From the NCBI RefSeq assembly GCF_964340395.1, contig NC_135569.1, positions 7,987,540 to 8,051,539 on the forward strand: DNA of 64,000 nt. The letters are read 5' to 3'. The notes under the pieces were generated by a model. The model did no database searches and had not been told where the DNA came from. It saw only the letters and a program-made list of their open reading frames with translations. Source of the stretch: Glandiceps talaboti (lineage: Eukaryota > Hemichordata > Enteropneusta > Spengelidae). Made by a program: the position numbers and the translations under genes. Position 1 is the first letter of the stretch. Each line of letters begins with the position of its first letter. This document shows, in pieces, positions 61,270-64,000 of the stretch.

Positions 61270-61657
61270 AAGAACGGTAACTGTCATAAATAGTAGACTG
61301 AGTGACAGGTTTGTTGAGAATTAAAACAATCACTTGGTCGCACCATTTTAGACAAACTGTCCTGACCAGAAACAATTCTTTTTTTTTTGGTCTTATGTAA
61401 CTTAGTTTACATTTTGTCGTTCATCATGTCCAATTTTGGATAGATTTGCTTTTCGTCAGGTACACTTTCTTTTGTGACTTTAGTCAATTTTCGAGCTTTT
61501 GCTTTCGTCTACCTTATTGCTTAGTGTATTGGGTTCCACTCTATCTATTATTATCATTTTGTGTGAATGTCATTGTTGTGAGGCTTGAGGGCCTAAATGG
61601 AAAGAAGTGTTTCATTTACTTTAGTACTGTAACGCTTATTTGAGCTACCTTGAATAA

Positions 61658-61664
61658 ATATATC

Positions 61665-61704
<40 letters not shown>

Positions 61705-61744
61705 TTTATCATTATTATATACTATTATTTAATTATTATTATTA

Positions 61745-61816
<72 letters not shown>
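61658..61816. repeat. (TTA)n trinucleotide microsatellite
   Basis: Long ATT/TTA array with a few interruptions. It follows GAATAAATATATC, a setting often seen at the 3' end of retroelements. Confidence 0.95.
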
Positions 61817-61818
<2 letters not shown>

Positions 61819-62998
61819 AAGTAAATCGTTCGTATTTTCTGTTTCATTCACTTTATTATATCCTTTTCCATGGTTTAAGATATTCTGGTAGATACTTTAT
61901 GGTTGTGATAAAGCATGCTGCAAAACTACTGAGTAGGGTTTCTCATACTTTTGCAATCATTGCTTCCCAGATAAATTAGATACGGATATCATTTTCGCTG
62001 TCCTAAAAAAAGGCTTTTACACATTGTAGAAAGGTGTGGAAAATTAATGATATTAAGTATTTTCTGATGTTACGAGTCTGGGAGAGTCTAATTAAATTAC
62101 TCATACTTCGGCTTCCTACCTCTAAATCAATATATTACCTGAATAAGACATACTGTGGACCAAGTCCCACGCCATTTCTCGCTATTCCCAGGATTCTTAT
62201 TTCAGTAATAAGTCAGGTCATCAGTTGCATAACAAAGTAAGGTATTACATCAGCTGAGCAGAAGCGTATCACGATATTCAATGGTTTATTCAATAAGCAA
62301 ACTACAAGGATCTACAAGAAACCTATTAGCTTCAAAAGTAAATATGTATTGCGACAGGCGATAATTGTCCTAGCTACGCTATTATGGAAGAGTGCAAAAG
62401 TAATGAGTAGAACAGTCCTAGCAAATAAATTAAATCCTGATGTTTTGAATCGATATTCTTTCTCATATGAAGACCAGATATATAGTATATATATACACAC
62501 ACACGAGTACGAAAGTAACGAGTAAAACAGTCCTGATCAATAAGTAGAATCATATGTTTTACAAAGGATAATGCAAGATATTATAAATAGGCTCAAAACT
62601 AACAAATATCAGCAAAGCCTGCGCGAAACGTCTTGGCCAGAAACACTTTACTGTTAATTCTATACATGCATATGTAAATATCCAGTCTATCTTCACCTAC
62701 CAAGATCATAAAAAACAAAACATGAACAGTGTATGACACAATATTATATATTTGGGATTTGATGTCATGCGAAGCTGTTCGTGATATTAACGAACTAATT
62801 TTAGAAATCGGTGTTCTTTCCACGTCATCACTCTTCCCAGAATATCAGTAACGAAATATTTCTACTGTCTCTCCTCATTTCACCTTTCAAATTGCCCTGT
62901 ACCAAAATTCTGGAAAGGTTACTAGCAACCAACTGTGATATCTTTCAAAAGGTTGACATTTCTGTTAAAATGTGATTGAGGTTCAATCGTGTCAATCG
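61817..62998. other. non-coding stretch
   Basis: Short frames only. GAGTA.AACAGTCCT occurs at 62405 and 62520, a short direct repeat. Confidence 0.4.
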
Positions 62999-63098
62999 TC
63001 GCAAACCACGGCCTCTTTTACGACACCGTCCAAAACACACCGTCTCGTTATTTCGCAGTATCGCGGAAATAACAGCTCTGGTTTGCGAGAATGTCGTG
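62999..63098 (-). repeat. ~100-bp dispersed repeat, copy 3
   Basis: Reverse complement of the repeat at 20328: GCCTCTTTTACGACACCGTC at its start, TTATTTCGCAGTATCGCGGA in the middle, and CCAGAGC-type sequence at the end. Confidence 0.75.
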
Positions 63099-63149
63099 TA
63101 AGTAAGTTTCAAAAATATGCATATATGATATTGTTGGCCAGGAGCATTT

Positions 63150-63475
63150 AAAGTATTTATTTTGGATTTTACATTCATAAACCAATGTTATCATGATGGC
63201 TTCCTACTTGAAAAATCAATGTGCAACATTGATATTATAAAGTCTGTGTTTGTAAATCAATACATTGCAATAGCTAAACAAATGTGTAAAATGTACGTAC
63301 AATAACAAACATTTTACACATTTATTTATCTTTTGCCAGCTATTGTGTTACAAACATAGAATTGTCAATGTTTCTTCACATTAATTTTTTTAAGTAGGAA
63401 GTCATGATAAAAATATCTTTTTTTAAATTAAAGTATAAAATAAATACCTAATCCTCACCCATATGCCTACTTTAA
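63150..63475. repeat. palindromic MITE family, copy E
   Basis: It contains the centre GTACGTACAATAACAAAC, the arms GTAAATCAATACATTGCAAT and AGCTATTGTGTTACAAACAT, and a right terminus CCTCACCCATATG followed by CCTACTTTAA. The left terminus is degraded. Confidence 0.75.
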
Positions 63476-63562
63476 AATAAGACATTATTACAGCAATAAA
63501 ATAATTGTGAAAATGTCAAAGGATATTTGAATATACTCTCTGCCTTCTCCGTACCTTACCAG

Positions 63563-63789
63563 CTATAATTTACGAAAGATGCATAGATAGTACTACCTAC
63601 CAGAAGGATGATGCATTTGGTTTAAATGAATTCAAATATTATCTAGTGTCTACTTGTGAGACAACCCAGGCCAGCGTAGTTATGAATGATGCCTGGGGTG
63701 GCCTGTCGTGCTCTGCTTTTCCAAGTATATGTGTCAACAAGATATCATGGTCGGACAGCCTTAGCTACAATGTCGGAAATGATTGCTGA
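63563..63789 (+). CDS. candidate 3'-terminal exon, Cys-rich (74 codons)
   Basis: A pyrimidine-rich tract (CTCTCTGCCTTCTCC) and CTTACCAG precede two bases and 74 open codons ending in TGA. Six Cys are spaced through it (IIYERCIDSTTY, LVSTCETT, GGLSCSAFPSICVNK, GNDC at the very end). The central part is G+C-rich for this window, and the composition, rich in Ser, Asn, Thr and Trp, is that of a secreted or ectodomain protein. A second acceptor (ACTACCTACCAG at 63603) would give a shorter exon in the same frame. No family recognised. The frame has no early ATG, so it is a last exon rather than a whole gene. Confidence 0.5.
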
Positions 63790-64000
63790 CAGGGTTTATG
63801 AAATCACAGGTCTATTTAATTGGATATATGAATATTAGTTATACTGCTGCATTGTGGGAACGATATTTTTTGTAACAAGATGGGTTCACGGAGCTTCTTC
63901 CAATACAATGCCATGTGCTGCTGACCTAATGTTGAATTGTGATCCCAAATTGCCGCAAAATCATTTCTAAATATATTACAATGTGCCTTGTTTATATATT
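63790..64000. other. probable 3' UTR or intergenic
   Basis: Follows the stop at 63787-63789. No AATAAA is seen before the window ends. Confidence 0.3.

Overview
The window looks like AT-rich nuclear DNA from an intron-rich animal, most likely a marine invertebrate; I cannot name the phylum. The reasons are very abundant simple repeats (TC, GTAT, CAGA, AAG, TTA, TTTTA), several small palindromic transposons in multiple copies, no operons or ribosome binding sites, and short open stretches bounded by GT/AG splice signals.

The one large, clear feature is a DNA transposon at about 36.08-41.49 kb. It has perfect 33-bp terminal inverted repeats and a long intronless gene of about 680 codons for a DUF7869-type, DDE-transposase-like protein. 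The gene is broken, or recoded, by one -1 frame change in a run of five A. Between the gene and the right terminus lie a 13-copy, 39-bp minisatellite and a cluster of RFX X-box-like palindromes. Upstream of the start codon are three AGGTCA half-sites.

The rest is intronic or intergenic. No complete host gene is visible. Candidate exons were picked by hand from an acceptor or ATG, an open frame and a donor or stop. The best are two 3'-terminal exons encoding Cys-rich C-termini (61.13 kb, with an AATAAA signal overlapping the stop, and 63.56 kb), a 231-bp phase-1/1 exon on the minus strand (58.8 kb), a phase-consistent set on the plus strand (47.8, 49.4 and 49.6 kb), and minus-strand exons at 51.4, 29.3, 16.2 and 3.5 kb. 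Individually these are modest calls and some are probably chance.

Repeat layout: a palindromic MITE family of five copies (9.5, 10.1, 19.6, 43.9, 63.2 kb); a roughly 100-bp family (20.3, 34.4, 63.0 kb); a roughly 190-bp family in opposite orientations (10.6 and 30.6 kb); a 70-90-bp hairpin family (14.9 and 55.7 kb); and a 43-45-bp minisatellite family at four sites on both strands (2.0, 24.8, 53.4, 53.9 kb). A Cys-rich, signal-peptide-like reading frame with two in-frame UGA codons lies at 7.9 kb, and a degenerate tRNA-like sequence at 3.9 kb.
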